From NCBI RefSeq assembly GCF_004134775.1, contig NZ_SDOZ01000002.1, forward strand, positions 186,001 through 250,000: a stretch of 64,000 nt of DNA. The letters run 5' to 3'. A program made the position numbers and the translations under genes. Shown piece after piece: positions 51,406 to 60,873 of this stretch; position 1 is the first letter of the stretch, and every line of letters starts with the position of its first letter. The notes beneath the pieces were generated by a model. That model did no database searches. It was not told the origin of the DNA and saw nothing but the letters and a program-made list of their open reading frames with translations. Source of the DNA: Candidatus Borkfalkia ceftriaxoniphila (GTDB lineage: Bacteria; Bacillota; Clostridia; Christensenellales; Borkfalkiaceae).

Positions 51406-52077
51406 TTACAGACAACTTCGGACAGTTTCGTAAATTCTGTCCGCAATGACCCGCATTCCTCTGTCGCCCGGATGCGCCGCGACGCCGCTGTGGCTGAACA
51501 GACCGCCCGCCTTCATCGACGCATCGTCCCCCAGATCGCCGAGTTCGATCAGTTTTCCTCCTTTCGATACCGAAAGTTCCCGTATGCACTCGTCAACGAC
51601 GGGATTTTTCCAGAAACACGTCGTAAACACCAGCGCCGCATCATTTGGCGCGATATATTCTGTCATCTGCCGCAAACAATTGTAAAACTGTTTTTTTTCG
51701 CACCTGCAGTCCACGTTTTCCCCGAAACGGAAAAGAATTATATTTGCGGAAAAATCCCGTATCGGATTCAGTTTTGCCAAATCGAACTGCACAAAAGTAC
51801 GCTCCCATTCCGCGATCTGATTTACCATAAGGCAGTAATCCAGCCCCTCGCATTTTAAGGATGTTCCGAGCAGATGCACATAATCCTTATCTTCGCTGCT
51901 AGCAGCCATTCCGTACAATCCGAACCACCCGATCTCGGGAGACGGCCCGTGACGGGTAATAGAATTGCCTAAAACCGCGATTCGGATCTTTCCCTCTCGA
52001 TTCCCGAGAAAAAAAATATTTTCATTTTCCTGCACTTGGTTTTCCGCTTTGACCGTATTTTCTTCAATACTATGCAT
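51406..52077 (-). CDS. SGNH/GDSL-type hydrolase (locus C)
   Basis: 223 residues, no signal peptide, so cytoplasmic. Block I is IRIAVLGNSITRHGPS (nucleophile Ser), block III is near RFGENVDCRCEKK (Gly/Asn), and block V is the Asp-less HPGDRGM with the catalytic His. It probably removes acetyl or other ester groups from imported sugars. It is the last gene of locus C, 22 bp after the second URO-D-like gene, and ends just before the terminator. Confidence 0.82.
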   Translation of the reverse strand: MHSIEENTVKAENQVQENENIFFLGNREGKIRIAVLGNSITRHGPSPEIGWFGLYGMAASSEDKDYVHLLGTSLKCEGLDYCLMVNQIAEWERTFVQFDLAKLNPIRDFSANIILFRFGENVDCRCEKKQFYNCLRQMTEYIAPNDAALVFTTCFWKNPVVDECIRELSVSKGGKLIELGDLGDDASMKAGGLFSHSGVAAHPGDRGMRVIADRIYETVRSCL

Positions 52078-52099
52078 GATCGAACCTCATTTAAAAACG

Positions 52100-53221
52100 T
52101 TAAGATCCTAGCGTCCGCACGATGCGATCGTCTATCTCTTTCAGGCAGTATTTCTGTTCGGAAGTCCATTCTTCCACGGGAGGCACATCCGCCCCGAAAA
52201 CAGACCAGTTTCCGATAAAAGTAGGATTGACGCGCATATTTGTGTGCCGTATCACGTCGGCCAGATCTTCCAACCCTTCTAGCGGCAAAGTAAGAATACC
52301 GACCGTATCCGCAGTCATGCCCGCCTCGACCAGTTGACGGAGGGACAACTGCGAAGCATTCATAGCCTTCAGGCCCTTTGTCCGCATCAGATCGGGAACG
52401 ACGTGGCGGAAATCGCCGCAGGAATGGATGACCAATCCGCCGAATTCATCCGCCATCTTTTCGATATATTTCCGATAATACCCTTGATAAAATTCGGGAG
52501 AAACCATAACAAGGCTGTCTATCGACATACTCGCACCCGTATTTTGCGGTACGTAATCCCATGCGAAAAGATGCGTTCCTATGAACAGTTCACCGCAAGT
52601 TTTCTGTTGCGCTTTCCAAAAACAGATAAAAGCATCGGAGATCAGCGACATTAACTTATCGTAGCGCGACGGCTCTTCATATGCGCAAACAAACAGATTA
52701 TCGTAACCGAACATCTGCCCAGCAACGTCGAACGGCCCCTGCATATCGACGACGTGTACCGGAATTTCACCTTCTGTTTCGTCAATGATATAACTTTGCA
52801 TATCCAGCCACATTTTCGCGACGGTGCCGTCGGTTATTTTTCCGCATTCCAAACGGTCGATATCCTTTGGAGAAAATAGTATTTTATCGCAGGTGGCGTC
52901 CCCGCCCCGAACGACTTCCTTCGCGCCGAACATATTCGGTATGGTGGATTGTCTGCAACCGCAGAATATGGAAGGTATAAAGTCATCGCCCACCTGTCCG
53001 CGTATAATGATTTCGTCAAGGCTCGCAAGCAGCCGCTCTTTTGCCGTATGCAGAGCATTGTATGCGTCAAACAGAGGCGGATAGTATACAAAAGGGCGCC
53101 TGTCCGCCCTCTTGTCCTTATCCCAAACGGATTCCCAACGCCTCTTCGACGCGGCGATACGCTCCGAGGGATAAAGTTGATGGATCAAATCCAATTTTTT
53201 TCGTATGCAATCTCTCATCAT
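52100..53221 (-). CDS. URO-D superfamily protein with HxC motif (locus C, copy 2)
   Basis: 373 residues. The barrel core of URO-D/MtaA-CmuA proteins is seen in VHVVDMQGPFDVAGQMFGYDNLF, SPEFYQGYYRKYIEKM and LVIHSCGDFRHVVPDL. The HSCG element matches the H-x-C zinc ligands of corrinoid-linked methyltransferases. A third Cys ligand near the C-terminus, usual in MtaA-type proteins, is not obvious. No corrinoid protein gene is nearby. It is co-transcribed with a second URO-D-like gene (19 bp away) and GH65. The substrate is unknown; demethylation of O-methyl sugars is a possibility only. Confidence 0.78.
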   Translation of the reverse strand: MMRDCIRKKLDLIHQLYPSERIAASKRRWESVWDKDKRADRRPFVYYPPLFDAYNALHTAKERLLASLDEIIIRGQVGDDFIPSIFCGCRQSTIPNMFGAKEVVRGGDATCDKILFSPKDIDRLECGKITDGTVAKMWLDMQSYIIDETEGEIPVHVVDMQGPFDVAGQMFGYDNLFVCAYEEPSRYDKLMSLISDAFICFWKAQQKTCGELFIGTHLFAWDYVPQNTGASMSIDSLVMVSPEFYQGYYRKYIEKMADEFGGLVIHSCGDFRHVVPDLMRTKGLKAMNASQLSLRQLVEAGMTADTVGILTLPLEGLEDLADVIRHTNMRVNPTFIGNWSVFGADVPPVEEWTSEQKYCLKEIDDRIVRTLGS

Positions 53222-53240
53222 TGCGCTCCCATTTTTTCCG

Positions 53241-54272
53241 TCAGAAGGTAAATCCGGGATTCGCCGCGCGGATCATGGCTTTGAAATTTTCGGGGGGAAC
53301 GTAATTCGGAATACTGTTACCCGTACCCAGCGCATAGCCTTTGCACTTTGTACGCTCGATCAGTTTTCTGCTGCGTTCGCCGACCTCTTCCGGCGGGCGG
53401 CGGCACACGAAATCCAGATCTACACCGCCCAGAACGGCGATCCGTCCGCCGAATCGCGCAAAGGCATCCTCGACCGGCAAGATCTTATCTTCATAAGAAT
53501 GCTTTCCGTCATATCGCATACCGTCGATGATGTCGTCCATGACCCGTTCCAGATTTCCGCAGGAATGCAGGATTGCGGGTCTGCCGTTTTTATGGGCGAT
53601 CTCCACGATCTTTTTATGATAGGGAAACACATATTTTCTCATATCTTCTTCGGAGAGCATCGTCCCGCTGTTGAATCCCCAGTCGTCATTGGATATGATC
53701 GCGCCCACACAATCGTAGCGAAGGCACCTTTCGTAATATCGGACGAGCCGATCCCCGACCGCTGCGAATATACGTCCGACGAGTTCCGGATCGTCATAGA
53801 GCATAAAGCACAGATTTTCGTACCCGACCAAAGAAATGACGTTTTCCAAAACCCCGCTCGGTCCGAACACGATCACTTTCATTCCCTGCGGTAACACCTT
53901 TTCGACCTCCGCCAAACGACCCGTGTCGCAAGCGTCCGGATCGAGAAACGGATATGCCTGAAAACTCTCCTCGTCCGTAATCACTCCGTGGCTCATGGAA
54001 ACAGTGCGCCCCTGCGGGCGCACCACGGGAAACCCAAAGTCGGACGCATGCATCGTCGCATAATCGTACCCCACCTTTTTCATGGCAGGTATGATCATTT
54101 CGTAATTCCAAGAACAATCCCACAAAGACTTAGCCTTTTGCCCCGTCAGCCTTTCGCTGATCTCGTTGTCGAGATAAAACTCGAAAAGCGTAGGTCTATT
54201 CGGTTCTTTGCGCTGTAAAACCCGCAAAATATTATCAAAATCCGGTTCTCTGACCGCCGTATCCATTTTCAT
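53241..54272 (-). CDS. URO-D superfamily protein with HxC motif (locus C, copy 1)
   Basis: 343 residues. It has the family blocks MKVIVFGPSGVLENVISLVGYENLCFM (given by its ends), MLSEEDMRKYVFPYHKKIVE and RPAILHSCGNLERVMDDII with the H-x-C motif, and the C-terminal strand GGVDLDFVCRRPPEEV. The segment YALGTGNSIPNYVPPENF aligns with the usual GC-containing end of MtaA-like proteins but has Asn in place of Cys. It is 27 bp after lacI and 19 bp before the second copy; the two are divergent paralogues and may act together. Confidence 0.8.
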   Translation of the reverse strand: MKMDTAVREPDFDNILRVLQRKEPNRPTLFEFYLDNEISERLTGQKAKSLWDCSWNYEMIIPAMKKVGYDYATMHASDFGFPVVRPQGRTVSMSHGVITDEESFQAYPFLDPDACDTGRLAEVEKVLPQGMKVIVFGPSGVLENVISLVGYENLCFMLYDDPELVGRIFAAVGDRLVRYYERCLRYDCVGAIISNDDWGFNSGTMLSEEDMRKYVFPYHKKIVEIAHKNGRPAILHSCGNLERVMDDIIDGMRYDGKHSYEDKILPVEDAFARFGGRIAVLGGVDLDFVCRRPPEEVGERSRKLIERTKCKGYALGTGNSIPNYVPPENFKAMIRAANPGFTF

Positions 54273-54299
54273 TTTCCTCCTGATACCGTGAAGGTTCGA

Positions 54300-55307
54300 C
54301 TACTTCACGCGGCGGATGCTTTCCCTCATAAACAACTTTGTCTTTACGTATTCCGTACGGGCTTCCGCTCCGCCGCTGCTTGCAAGAAAAAGTTCCACCA
54401 ATTTTTTTCCGTATTCGATCTTATCGTACCCGATCGACGAAAGCGACGGCGAGATATATTCGTTGAACGCCATATCGTCGAACCCGACGACGGAGATACG
54501 GTCGATCAGCCCCGTCTGATTAAAATATTTGACGGCGCCGATCGCCATCAAGTCATTCGTCGTCAAAATAGCGCTCGCGGCCAAATTTTCATTGCACAGC
54601 CGTTCCGCCAGGCGACGCCCCGTTTCAAGCGACGCCCCGCCGTTCGCATCGTCGATCAAATATTTTGCCGAACGGCCGAAGATCTTTTGATAACAGTCGG
54701 CAAAGATCTTCAATCGCCTGTCATATTTATCGTCAAGTCCGAAACAGGACAGCATGACGATATCTTTATGTCCGCGCTCACGCAATGCGAGCAGCGTTTC
54801 TTCCATACCACTGGTATAATCGGGTTCGAGTTGCATATATTTATCCGAAATCTCTCCCGCACTGTGGGTTATCACCAGTTTGACGTCGTGATTATCGAGA
54901 TCGCATATATTTTTTTCGCCCAACTTTTCTTTAAAGGTCAAGAGGATCACGCCGTCGACCCGTCTCGCGATGATCTGTTTCGCTACGGAATCGCCGTCCA
55001 TCGCGATATCGAAAATCAAAACGGAATAATTTTTCGCCTTTGCTGCCCGTTCTACGCCGCTGATGATCTCACTGTAATTCGGGTTTCCCAAATCATCGCA
55101 GATGATCGCAAGCGACATCGTCTTTTTTTGCGAAAGTCCTCTGGCTACCATATTCGGAACATAATTCAGTTCTCCTATGGCAGCCTCGATCTTATCCGCG
55201 CTTTCCTTGGACACTCCCCTCGTCTTATTCAGATAGCATGAAACAGTCTGTTTACAGACACCGGCGCGTTGCGCGACCATTTCTCTGGTCACTTTTATAC
55301 CGTTCAT
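54300..55307 (-). CDS. LacI-family repressor (locus C)
   Basis: 335 residues. HTH: VTREMVAQRAGVCKQTVSCYLNK; hinge ARGLSQKK; ligand domain MSLAIICDDLGNPNYSEIISGVE, AILTTNDLMAIGAVKYF and ISVVGFDDMAFNEYISPSLSSI. The ATG overlaps the GH65 stop (ATGA). As in locus A, the regulator is encoded inside the operon it should control, so expression would include negative feedback. Its operator is not in the window because the locus C promoter is off the right edge or not recognisable. Confidence 0.93.
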   Translation of the reverse strand: MNGIKVTREMVAQRAGVCKQTVSCYLNKTRGVSKESADKIEAAIGELNYVPNMVARGLSQKKTMSLAIICDDLGNPNYSEIISGVERAAKAKNYSVLIFDIAMDGDSVAKQIIARRVDGVILLTFKEKLGEKNICDLDNHDVKLVITHSAGEISDKYMQLEPDYTSGMEETLLALRERGHKDIVMLSCFGLDDKYDRRLKIFADCYQKIFGRSAKYLIDDANGGASLETGRRLAERLCNENLAASAILTTNDLMAIGAVKYFNQTGLIDRISVVGFDDMAFNEYISPSLSSIGYDKIEYGKKLVELFLASSGGAEARTEYVKTKLFMRESIRRVK

Positions 55308-57553
55308 CGAATCTCAACCTGTAATTTGCCTTTTTTCAGCAAATATTCCTTACCGTATATTGATATCTGTGCGGGAGGCCCGCTCAACTTCGATATCGAT
55401 ATAATATTACCACATATTTCCATTTTAATCAAGCCGCTTTTGTAAAAAAACCTCAGCCGCACGCTCTTCCACCAAGGCAGCCGTTTGGGACAAAGGCGTA
55501 TCCCGTCCTCCCCGCACACGCATCCGAATATCCCACGGAACACGGAATACCATACCCCTGCGGCGCACCCGCTGTGTATCCCGTCTTCCGATCCGCCGTG
55601 CAGATTTTTCAGATCAATCTCCGCAGTCTTTTTCAGATATTCGTAAAAAGACAGCAGCCTGTCGTTATCGATGCTGGCGATCGCATGCGGCGCGTACGAA
55701 AGGGAAGAACTGCATTCGCACATCTTTTCGTAATAATCGAAATTCCGCGCGTAATATTTCTCGTCCATGTCCACATTGTTGTATGTATAGAGCATGACGA
55801 CGTCAGGCTGCTTGATAAACTGGCTTTGATGATAGCCCTTATGTTTCATCTGGGAGCCCTGCACGTATTTTGTCGTTTCCGAATCCCGCAGCAATCCGAA
55901 ATAACCGTCGAATTGCGGTATCATACCGTTTTCGTCGACGGGAAGATAGATCTCATCGCTGAGCTTCTCCAATTTGCGCGCAAGATCGCCGCCCGCGCCG
56001 ATCTTCCCGAAATCAAAGGAGTCTGCCCGTTCCCGCAAGATACGGCACCCCCGATCGGCGATATATCGGACCATATAATTCGTGTACGCGTCGTTATTCA
56101 CGAACGGATGGTGTTCGTCCGTTCCCGTCACGCGCAGAATTTCAAAGCCGCGCTCTGTTTTTACGACTCGGCTCAGCCAATATTCCAGACAAGCGAACAA
56201 GATCTCGTATCCGTATTTTTCCATAAAATCACGATCGCCCGTCGCGGCATCGTAATTCAGGACGGAAAACGCGACGTCGGCCGAGATGTGATCCTGCATA
56301 AACGGATGATTGCAGAAAGACCAGACGCACTCTTCTCCCGTAACGCCCGAACAGAACGCGTACCTTGCCCCGCGGAAACCGGCATTTTCGGCATTTTTTC
56401 GCGCCTGCGCCAGAGTTTTATACCGATATTCCAGCAAATGCCGCGCAATCTGCGGTGCGGTATAAATAAAGTACGGCATCTGATAGATCTCACTGTCCCA
56501 CCAGACGTACTGGTGGTATTGTTCGCCTGTGAGCCCTTTTGCCCCGACGCCGTGGACGCTGTCGGCTTTACACGCGGAGATGAGCGTTTGCCAGCAGGAA
56601 AACGCGGCAGCCCGCGCCATTTCGTCGTCGCCTTCTATTTCCGCGTTGCCTCTTTCAAACGCGGGGCGATAGGCGGAAAGATGGACTTTGTATTTTGCGT
56701 CATACGTACCCGGCGTTTCCCGCAGGCGACGCTCTATCCACGCGCCGAGCGGCTGACAGGTATCGCGCGAAGTGACGACACAGGTGATTTTTTCCAGCAC
56801 ACACTTTCCGCTGCCGCTGTATTTTACGCAGAGTATCCCCTGTTCGTCTGCTTTTTCAGCCGTATAATTTCCCGTCAACGTATTTTCAACGGCAAAAGCG
56901 CAGGCAAAAGCGTAACGGTTTCCGCTTTCGATCTCCGCGCGGATACTCTGTCCCCGTACCGACTGCGAAAGAATTTTCGTGACGCGCTGCCCGTTCGTCT
57001 TCGCGCGAAGATCCATACCGCTGCTTATTTCTATTTGTTTTCCGTGATTGACGGGCGTTACCGTTACTTTCTGACAATAGAAGTGCTCGTCGGCATAGGA
57101 AGCAAAGCGTTCGAAGCGTAAATCCGTGATATCTCCCGACGCATTTTTCCAACGTACTCGGCGTACGAGCGTGCCCGTCCGAAAGTCCAGTTCCCTGCGA
57201 TAAGATAAAACAGTGCCCTCGTGCATCTGAAAAAGTTCTCCGCCGATGGCGATACGCACGGTCAAGATATCCGCAAGATTGACGCCGCATTCCGTCTTTT
57301 CGAAATCTTTCAGCCGCTCTTCGTTGAAGTAATACTTCTTCATATAGTAATCGTCGGGAACGGGAGTGCATATTTCCGTGATCTCATCTAAAATGCCGCG
57401 CACGTACAGCCCCTGTACGCCGAGCGTAGAGTATTCCTCGAAACTGCCGCGTACACCCATATATCCGTTGCCGGTGGCAAAAAGAGTGGCGTGATGCCGC
57501 TCTTTTGCCATATCGTATTTTTCCTCGGTCAAAACATACCGCATATCGCGCAT
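55304..57553 (-). CDS. GH65 glycoside phosphorylase-like enzyme (locus C)
   Basis: 749 residues, the usual GH65 length. The N-terminal beta-sandwich (1-270) leads to the (alpha/alpha)6 barrel: GAKGLTGEQYHQYVWWDSEI (337-356), the general acid E480 in VTGTDEHHPFVNNDAYTNYM, the phosphate-site blocks HQSQFIKQPDVVMLYTYNN and SLSYAPHAIASID. It would split an alpha-glucosidic disaccharide with phosphate into beta-glucose 1-phosphate and a second product inside the cell. Which disaccharide (kojibiose, nigerose, trehalose, glucosyl-rhamnose or other) is not decided by the motifs. It starts 1 bp after the ADP-ribosylglycohydrolase stop. Confidence 0.88.
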   Translation of the reverse strand: MRDMRYVLTEEKYDMAKERHHATLFATGNGYMGVRGSFEEYSTLGVQGLYVRGILDEITEICTPVPDDYYMKKYYFNEERLKDFEKTECGVNLADILTVRIAIGGELFQMHEGTVLSYRRELDFRTGTLVRRVRWKNASGDITDLRFERFASYADEHFYCQKVTVTPVNHGKQIEISSGMDLRAKTNGQRVTKILSQSVRGQSIRAEIESGNRYAFACAFAVENTLTGNYTAEKADEQGILCVKYSGSGKCVLEKITCVVTSRDTCQPLGAWIERRLRETPGTYDAKYKVHLSAYRPAFERGNAEIEGDDEMARAAAFSCWQTLISACKADSVHGVGAKGLTGEQYHQYVWWDSEIYQMPYFIYTAPQIARHLLEYRYKTLAQARKNAENAGFRGARYAFCSGVTGEECVWSFCNHPFMQDHISADVAFSVLNYDAATGDRDFMEKYGYEILFACLEYWLSRVVKTERGFEILRVTGTDEHHPFVNNDAYTNYMVRYIADRGCRILRERADSFDFGKIGAGGDLARKLEKLSDEIYLPVDENGMIPQFDGYFGLLRDSETTKYVQGSQMKHKGYHQSQFIKQPDVVMLYTYNNVDMDEKYYARNFDYYEKMCECSSSLSYAPHAIASIDNDRLLSFYEYLKKTAEIDLKNLHGGSEDGIHSGCAAGVWYSVFRGIFGCVCGEDGIRLCPKRLPWWKSVRLRFFYKSGLIKMEICGNIISISKLSGPPAQISIYGKEYLLKKGKLQVEIR

Positions 57554-57554
57554 T

Positions 57555-59054
57555 TTATTCTCTTCCTTTCAAAAATAAAACGGGAACCGTCATCGCGGAG
57601 GCGCGCCCCTCGGCGGTCAGTTGGAAAACGAATCTGTTTTTCAGTTTGGGATTCCCCTCCGTGCTGAACGTAAAGTCCATTTCGCACGACGGGTCGCCGT
57701 ACGTATTCCGGGACAAATACACGTATCCCTCCGCATAATCGGTCGCAAACCCCTCTTCCGCAAACCAGCGATAGGCGACGTTTTCCGTGACGCGGAATTT
57801 ATTTTCTACGCGGATACGCACTTTACCGCTGTTTCCTTTCAGATAAATACCATCCGGATAACTTACCGCTATCTCAAAAAACTTGAAATCGTATACGGCG
57901 CAGTCCGCGCGGGCGTATAATTTATTCCTCAGCAACGGAGGACATATCAGGTCCGTAACGGGCGTAGTTCCCAGATTCAAGTCGTTCAGCGCGTCGCTCA
58001 TGCGCATAAGCCGCATCGTCCTCTCGGTCAGTTCCTCCACGGTCTTCGGCACCATTCCTTCGATCTCCCCGTGATTTAAGCACAAAGTCGAGATCTGAGA
58101 ACCAATGGGCCGCAACCACTTTTCGGGTATCTTTTCCGCCCCGTAAATAATGCCCAGCATCGAGCCGAGCGTCGCCGCGGTACAGTCGGTATCCTCGCCG
58201 CAGTTGACCGCATAACACAAAGTGTTTCCGAAATCCCCCTGCCCGTACAAAAGACCGATCATGATGATCCCGAAATTGTCTACCACGTCGTAGCCCTTGA
58301 CGCCGTCGGCAAACCCCATTTCCCGATCCCGCTCGTCACAGAGCACGACGATCTTTTTCCCGTCGTCATAACTGAACGGAGCGCCGCGATAGAGCCGAAG
58401 AACCTCGTCGCGCGCTTCCAGATACGATTTTCCGCTGCGGTAACAATCCTGTACCAGCCGCGTTACCGCCGCAACGTCGCACCCTTCGGGAATATAGCTT
58501 AAGCCGATCTCGATCAGTTTGTTTACGTCGCTCTCCACGAACGCCGCCGCCTCCATGGCGGCGACCATCACAGCCGCATACGTACCCTCGGTATTTCCGC
58601 CGTGATCGATGGCGGAATCCGCCATCATGTAACGGACGGCAAGTTCGGGCGTTCCGGCGGCGATGCACGCCCAGATCTCGCTGCGGATATAACTGCCGCA
58701 ACTGTGCCGGTAAGCGTTATTTTCCAGGCCGCAGAAAGGAGACTCCATACCGAGTTTCATGTTCGTCTTCGCCGTACCGTATTCCCCCCAGTGCGGCGTG
58801 ACGAAAATACTGAAATAATAAGCCAGATCGCGCGTGTCAACGTTCAGTTTGCGTTCTTCCAGGGCGATCAGCCAAAGCAACTGAATATCCAAGTCGTCAT
58901 TCGGAAGCGCCTTCCCTCCCAGATCCTGCGTATAATCCGTCACATGGTTGATCTGGCGCCGCCACTCGAACGGCGCGCCCAAGGTACCTCCGATATTTTT
59001 GCCGAACCAACAGCCTAAAACTTTGTTTTGAATACTTTTTTCATTTACGATCAT
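57555..59054 (-). CDS. ADP-ribosylglycohydrolase (DraG) family protein (locus C)
   Basis: 499 residues, longer than DraG itself because of an extra C-terminal beta-sandwich (about 390-499). The N-terminal domain has the metal-site motifs: LPNDDLDIQLLWL (D53, D54, D56) and NCGEDTDCTAATLGSMLGI near 295, with IDHGGNTEGTYAAVM. These bind two magnesium ions in DraG enzymes. In a sugar operon the substrate is more likely a glycoside or nucleoside than ADP-ribosyl protein; that is inference. It lies between the permease and GH65 genes, with a 1-bp gap to GH65. Confidence 0.85.
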   Translation of the reverse strand: MIVNEKSIQNKVLGCWFGKNIGGTLGAPFEWRRQINHVTDYTQDLGGKALPNDDLDIQLLWLIALEERKLNVDTRDLAYYFSIFVTPHWGEYGTAKTNMKLGMESPFCGLENNAYRHSCGSYIRSEIWACIAAGTPELAVRYMMADSAIDHGGNTEGTYAAVMVAAMEAAAFVESDVNKLIEIGLSYIPEGCDVAAVTRLVQDCYRSGKSYLEARDEVLRLYRGAPFSYDDGKKIVVLCDERDREMGFADGVKGYDVVDNFGIIMIGLLYGQGDFGNTLCYAVNCGEDTDCTAATLGSMLGIIYGAEKIPEKWLRPIGSQISTLCLNHGEIEGMVPKTVEELTERTMRLMRMSDALNDLNLGTTPVTDLICPPLLRNKLYARADCAVYDFKFFEIAVSYPDGIYLKGNSGKVRIRVENKFRVTENVAYRWFAEEGFATDYAEGYVYLSRNTYGDPSCEMDFTFSTEGNPKLKNRFVFQLTAEGRASAMTVPVLFLKGRE

Positions 59055-59077
59055 TATTTTTACCGCCTTATATTTAT

Positions 59078-59959
59078 TTAACCTTTGACCGCTCCTGCCG
59101 CGACCCCTTCGATAAAATATTTTGAAAGGAAACTATACAGCAGAATAATGGGAACCGTCATAATGCACAGCCCCGCGCACAGAACACCGTAGTTTGAATT
59201 GTTTTGAGACTGGAAATTGATCAATCCCAACGGCAGCGTCTTTGCGCTTTCGTTGGTCGTAATTGTGATCAACGGCCAGAAAAAATCACTCCAGGTCGCC
59301 GTAAAAGTCTGAATCGCGACGAACGTCAGCATCGGGATCATTAAGACCAGATCGATATACCAGAAGATCCCGAAAATGCCCGCCCCGTCCAGAAGCGCCG
59401 CTTCATGCAGTTCTTTGGGAATTTTCTTTGCGTACCCCATACCCAAAAGAGCGCCCAGCCCCGCCGGGCCCAATAAGCCGGGCACGATCAACGCCCATAT
59501 CGTATCGAGCAGGTGCAATTCTCTTGCCAGCAGGAACGTGGGGATCCCCGTGATCTCGCCCGTAAAAAACATCGTGGACATAATGACCGCCATGACGATT
59601 TTCCAGCCCTTGATCTTCAATACCGCGACGCAGTATGCCACAAGGCCGCTCATAAAGACCTTGGCGACGACCGTAACGCCCGTTACGAGCACCGAATTTA
59701 AAAAATACGTCGAAAAATTGCCGTCTATCCACGCCTGCGCATAGTTTTCCGGATGCGCGAACGAGATGGAAAAAGGACTCTCCAAAAATTCCCCGTACGT
59801 TTTAAAAGAAGTGGAAAACACGAACAGCAGCGGATACAGTACCAAAACTGTGAGCAATAGCATGATCGTCCACGTAACCGCGGTCCCCGTATATTTTTTA
59901 ACTTTGCGGACCGTCCTGCTCTGCTGTCTTACTGCCTGCGCCATACCATTTTCACGCAT
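59078..59959 (-). CDS. Sugar ABC transporter permease, MalG type (locus C)
   Basis: 293 residues with six predicted membrane helices after a basic N-terminus. The EAA loop is LHEAALLDGAGIFGIFWYIDL and the C-terminus EGVAAGAVKG. It overlaps its partner by 8 bp. It forms the channel of the locus C oligosaccharide importer with the MalF-type protein; the ATPase is not encoded here. Confidence 0.93.
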   Translation of the reverse strand: MRENGMAQAVRQQSRTVRKVKKYTGTAVTWTIMLLLTVLVLYPLLFVFSTSFKTYGEFLESPFSISFAHPENYAQAWIDGNFSTYFLNSVLVTGVTVVAKVFMSGLVAYCVAVLKIKGWKIVMAVIMSTMFFTGEITGIPTFLLARELHLLDTIWALIVPGLLGPAGLGALLGMGYAKKIPKELHEAALLDGAGIFGIFWYIDLVLMIPMLTFVAIQTFTATWSDFFWPLITITTNESAKTLPLGLINFQSQNNSNYGVLCAGLCIMTVPIILLYSFLSKYFIEGVAAGAVKG

Positions 59960-60860
59960 CGATCTTATCCTCCGTTTTGCCGAGCAGCCAGTTTAAAGAC
60001 AGGCTGATCGCAGCGATAATGACGGACAAAATAATGGACATCGTGACTGCGCGGCAAAACGTTTTGAATTTGTACGCGGTACGCCATATATACAGCCCGA
60101 CCACATAGAGCCCGTGATCGCCCGTCCCGTTCGTAAACAGGTAAAACAAGTCGAAAGATTTTAATCCGCCCATGATGGAGAGCAACAGATTCACTGAGGT
60201 GGAACTCCACGAAAGCGGCAGGATAAACCGCCACAGAATCATCCACTTTCCCGCGCCGTCGATCGTGGCGCCTTCGAGCACGTCGCGCGAAATGGCGTTC
60301 ATCGCGATAAAATAGATGATCGTCGTCACGCCCAGATATTGCCAGGTATTGACGAATATCACGGACCCGAGGGCGATATTTTCATCCGCCAGCCAAAGCG
60401 GCAGGTTTTTGAATCCCATATTCGTAAGCAATACGTCTATCAAACCTACGTTCGGCTCGAAGAAAAACGTCCACATTACGCTTACGACGGCCGCAGGCAG
60501 CAGCACGGGAATATAGATGAGTACTTTATAGATCGCCTGCGCCTTGGGATTCATATTGTACAGCGTATAAGCGAGAAAAAAGCCCAAGACCGTCTGGATC
60601 GACGTGGATATAAAGGTAAATTTGATACTCGTCCATACGGATACCCAGAATTGCGATCCCGCCGCGCTGAACAGCCACGCATAGTTGCCCCCACCGATAA
60701 AGCGGACGTTGTAAAATACGAATTTCCAGTTCGTAAAACTCATGATCAGGGAGAATACGACGGGATACAGGATGAACAGAGCGATCCCGACGACGGTAGG
60801 GATCATCAAAAGCCAGCCGACTATGTTTGCCTGACGCTGAATGGATCTTACATTAACCAT
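59952..60860 (-). CDS. Sugar ABC transporter permease, MalF/UgpA type (locus C)
   Basis: 302 residues, six membrane segments, EAA loop DVLEGATIDGAGKWMILWRFI. It lies 13 bp after the binding-protein gene. The C-terminus (LLGKTEDKIDA) differs from the WVYYGE-type tails in loci A and B, so this importer belongs to a different branch. Confidence 0.93.
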   Translation of the reverse strand: MVNVRSIQRQANIVGWLLMIPTVVGIALFILYPVVFSLIMSFTNWKFVFYNVRFIGGGNYAWLFSAAGSQFWVSVWTSIKFTFISTSIQTVLGFFLAYTLYNMNPKAQAIYKVLIYIPVLLPAAVVSVMWTFFFEPNVGLIDVLLTNMGFKNLPLWLADENIALGSVIFVNTWQYLGVTTIIYFIAMNAISRDVLEGATIDGAGKWMILWRFILPLSWSSTSVNLLLSIMGGLKSFDLFYLFTNGTGDHGLYVVGLYIWRTAYKFKTFCRAVTMSIILSVIIAAISLSLNWLLGKTEDKIDA

Positions 60861-60873
60861 CTTTTCCCCTCGA

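Noticed and set aside
30497..54272. Heme biosynthesis (hemE) for the URO-D-like genes
   Set aside because: No other heme genes are nearby, the genes sit in sugar operons, and two copies have the H-x-C motif of methyltransferase relatives rather than decarboxylase features.
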